Source of the DNA: Mesorhizobium sp.
GTDB lineage: Bacteria > Pseudomonadota > Alphaproteobacteria > Rhizobiales > Rhizobiaceae
Assembly (NCBI GenBank): GCA_030698645.1
Contig: JAUYMV010000610.1
Coordinates: forward strand, 1-6,103
Direction of reading: 5' to 3'
Length of the DNA stretch: 6,103 nucleotides
In this document: positions 5,081 through 6,103 of the stretch, in pieces
Layout: each line of letters begins with the position of its first letter
Position numbering within the stretch: the stretch's first letter is position 1
Position numbers and translations under genes: made by a program
The notes under the pieces: generated by a model
Seen by the model: only the letters and a program-made list of their open reading frames with translations
What the model was told of the DNA's origin: nothing
Databases searched by the model: none

Positions 5081-6103
5081 ATGAAGAAGACGATCGAGAC
5101 AATTGCCGGCGACACCGAGGGCGTCGCCTATGAATTCCCCGTCTACCGTTTCGCCGGCTCGTCGAGCGAAGCGCCGACGGCCTATCTGCAGGCGGCGCTG
5201 CATGCCGGCGAGTTGCCCGGCGTCGTCGCCATCGACCAGCTGATGCCGAAGCTGCGCAAGGCGGAGGCCGAGGGCCGCATCCGGGGCGACATCACGCTGG
5301 TGCCGGCGGCCAACCCGGTCGGCCGGGCGCAGTATCATTTCGGCGAATTGCAGGGCCGCTTCCATCTCGGCACGCGGACCAATTTCAACCGCGACTTTCC
5401 GCTGCTCGATACGCCAGACGCCTCGACGCTGAAGAGCGGCCGCAAGGCGACCGCAGACCGCCGGCTGAAGGAGCGGCTGATCCAGCTCTCGATGGGGCAC
5501 GACATCGTGCTCGACCTGCACTGCGACGACGAGGGCGTCGCCTATCTCTACGTGCCGGGCGTGCTTTGGCCGGCGATGGCCGACGTTGCGTCCGCCATGG
5601 GCGTCGCGGCGGTGATCCTGTGGGACGGCGCGTCGGGATCGTCCTTCGACGAGGCGTCGCTGCACCCCTGGCTGAAAGCGCCGGCCGACAAGGCGCGGCT
5701 CGACCGGCGCGTGGTGACCACCGTCGAGTATCGCGGCATCCACGACGTCGAGCGCGGCTTTGCGGAAGGCGACGGCGAGGGGCTCTACCGGGTGCTCGTG
5801 GCGCGCGGGGTGGTCGAGGATACGTCCGTCGCGCCGCCGGCGGCGTTCGGGGGACTGGTCTCGCCGATCGAGAACACCGAGCTGATCCAGGCGCCGCGCG
5901 CGGGCGCGATCCTGTTCGACGTGAAGCCGGGCGACCGGGTGACCAAGGGACAGCGGGTGGCCACCATCGTGCATTCGCCGGGCGAGGAAGACAGCGCGAC
6001 GGAGGTCTTCGCGCCGCAGGCGGGCTATGTTTTCACCAGGCGCAGCCACCGCTCGATCCGGGCCGGAGACGACCTGATCAAGCTTGCCGGCGACGGGCCA
6101 AGC
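5081..6103 (+). CDS. Succinylglutamate desuccinylase/aspartoacylase family zinc hydrolase (3' end cut by window)
   Basis: A zinc-dependent M14-type amidohydrolase that removes an acyl group from an N-acyl amino acid or similar compound in the cytosol. The 341 codons visible reach the window edge without a stop. Zinc ligands are His41 and Glu44 in H-A-G-E-L-P-G (41-47) and His147 in L-D-L-H-C (144-148). Other family blocks are V-P-A-A-N-P-V-G (74-81), the substrate-binding N-F-N-R-D-F-P (101-107) and the probable catalytic Glu217 in T-V-E-Y-R-G. After about 265 comes a beta-rich, lipoyl/biotinyl-like barrel (A-P-R-A-G at 271-275, V-K-P-G-D-R-V 281-287, V-F-A-P-Q-A-G 309-315), usual in this family's C-terminus. 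The protein is near family length, so few residues should be missing. ATG 5081 has only a weak site (AGCGGGA, about 8-14 nt upstream). No astABCD genes adjoin, so arginine succinyltransferase-pathway AstE is not supported; the substrate is unknown. The reverse-strand frame over it is a shadow. Confidence 0.92.
   Translation, partial: MKKTIETIAGDTEGVAYEFPVYRFAGSSSEAPTAYLQAALHAGELPGVVAIDQLMPKLRKAEAEGRIRGDITLVPAANPVGRAQYHFGELQGRFHLGTRTNFNRDFPLLDTPDASTLKSGRKATADRRLKERLIQLSMGHDIVLDLHCDDEGVAYLYVPGVLWPAMADVASAMGVAAVILWDGASGSSFDEASLHPWLKAPADKARLDRRVVTTVEYRGIHDVERGFAEGDGEGLYRVLVARGVVEDTSVAPPAAFGGLVSPIENTELIQAPRAGAILFDVKPGDRVTKGQRVATIVHSPGEEDSATEVFAPQAGYVFTRRSHRSIRAGDDLIKLAGDGPS

Noticed and set aside
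4766..6049. Long minus-strand open frame (427 codons) over the hydrolase gene
   Set aside because: Arg/His/Asp-rich composition typical of the antisense of a high-GC gene, no family motifs, and it reads through the intergenic hairpins; the + strand carries the zinc-hydrolase motifs.

Overview
The window looks like ordinary chromosome from a high-GC alphaproteobacterium, most likely of the Hyphomicrobiales (rhizobia-like). This rests on strongly GC-biased third codon positions, the protein families present and the style of the intergenic repeats; there is no rRNA or marker gene to fix the genus. I found no tRNA, rRNA, CRISPR array, transposase or integrase.

Layout. (1) 1-1050, +: the 3' part of fhs, formate-tetrahydrofolate ligase, cut by the left edge and followed by a hairpin at 1073-1098. 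(2) 1198-2457, +: a six-TM membrane diguanylate cyclase with a GGEEF active site, visibly less GC-rich than its neighbours in sampled lines. (3) 2486-2944, -: a MarR-family repressor, convergent with the cyclase and divergent from (4) 3012-3551, +: a cytochrome b561. The 67-bp marR/b561 gap is full of inverted and direct repeats and is the probable operator/promoter. (5) 3609-3815, +: a 68-aa unknown protein. (6) 3838-4608, -: an isocitrate lyase/PEP mutase-family enzyme, convergent with the small gene. (7) 4609-5080: a 472-bp gene-free stretch holding a mirror-image pair of hairpins resembling a REP/BIME-type repeat. (8) 5081-6103, +: a succinylglutamate desuccinylase/aspartoacylase-family zinc hydrolase, open at the right edge.

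The genes do not form one pathway. The only clear functional pair is the divergent marR-cytochrome b561 unit: a cysteine-free MarR repressor probably controls itself and a four-helix haem b membrane oxidoreductase. The other genes seem to be independent units: one-carbon metabolism, c-di-GMP signalling, a C-C/C-P lyase-like enzyme and an amidohydrolase.

The most unusual signal is a 22-bp imperfect direct repeat (19/22, all differences transitions). One copy is the last codons and stop of fhs (1030-1051). The other lies 12 nt after the diguanylate cyclase stop (2469-2490), where it still reads Q-T-E-G-L-S-stop against Q-I-E-G-L-F-stop. With the lower GC of the gene in between, this suggests the cyclase was inserted at the 3' end of fhs with duplication of the target. 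This is an inference from one sequence and needs a comparison with an empty site. I see no convincing new multi-gene system here.
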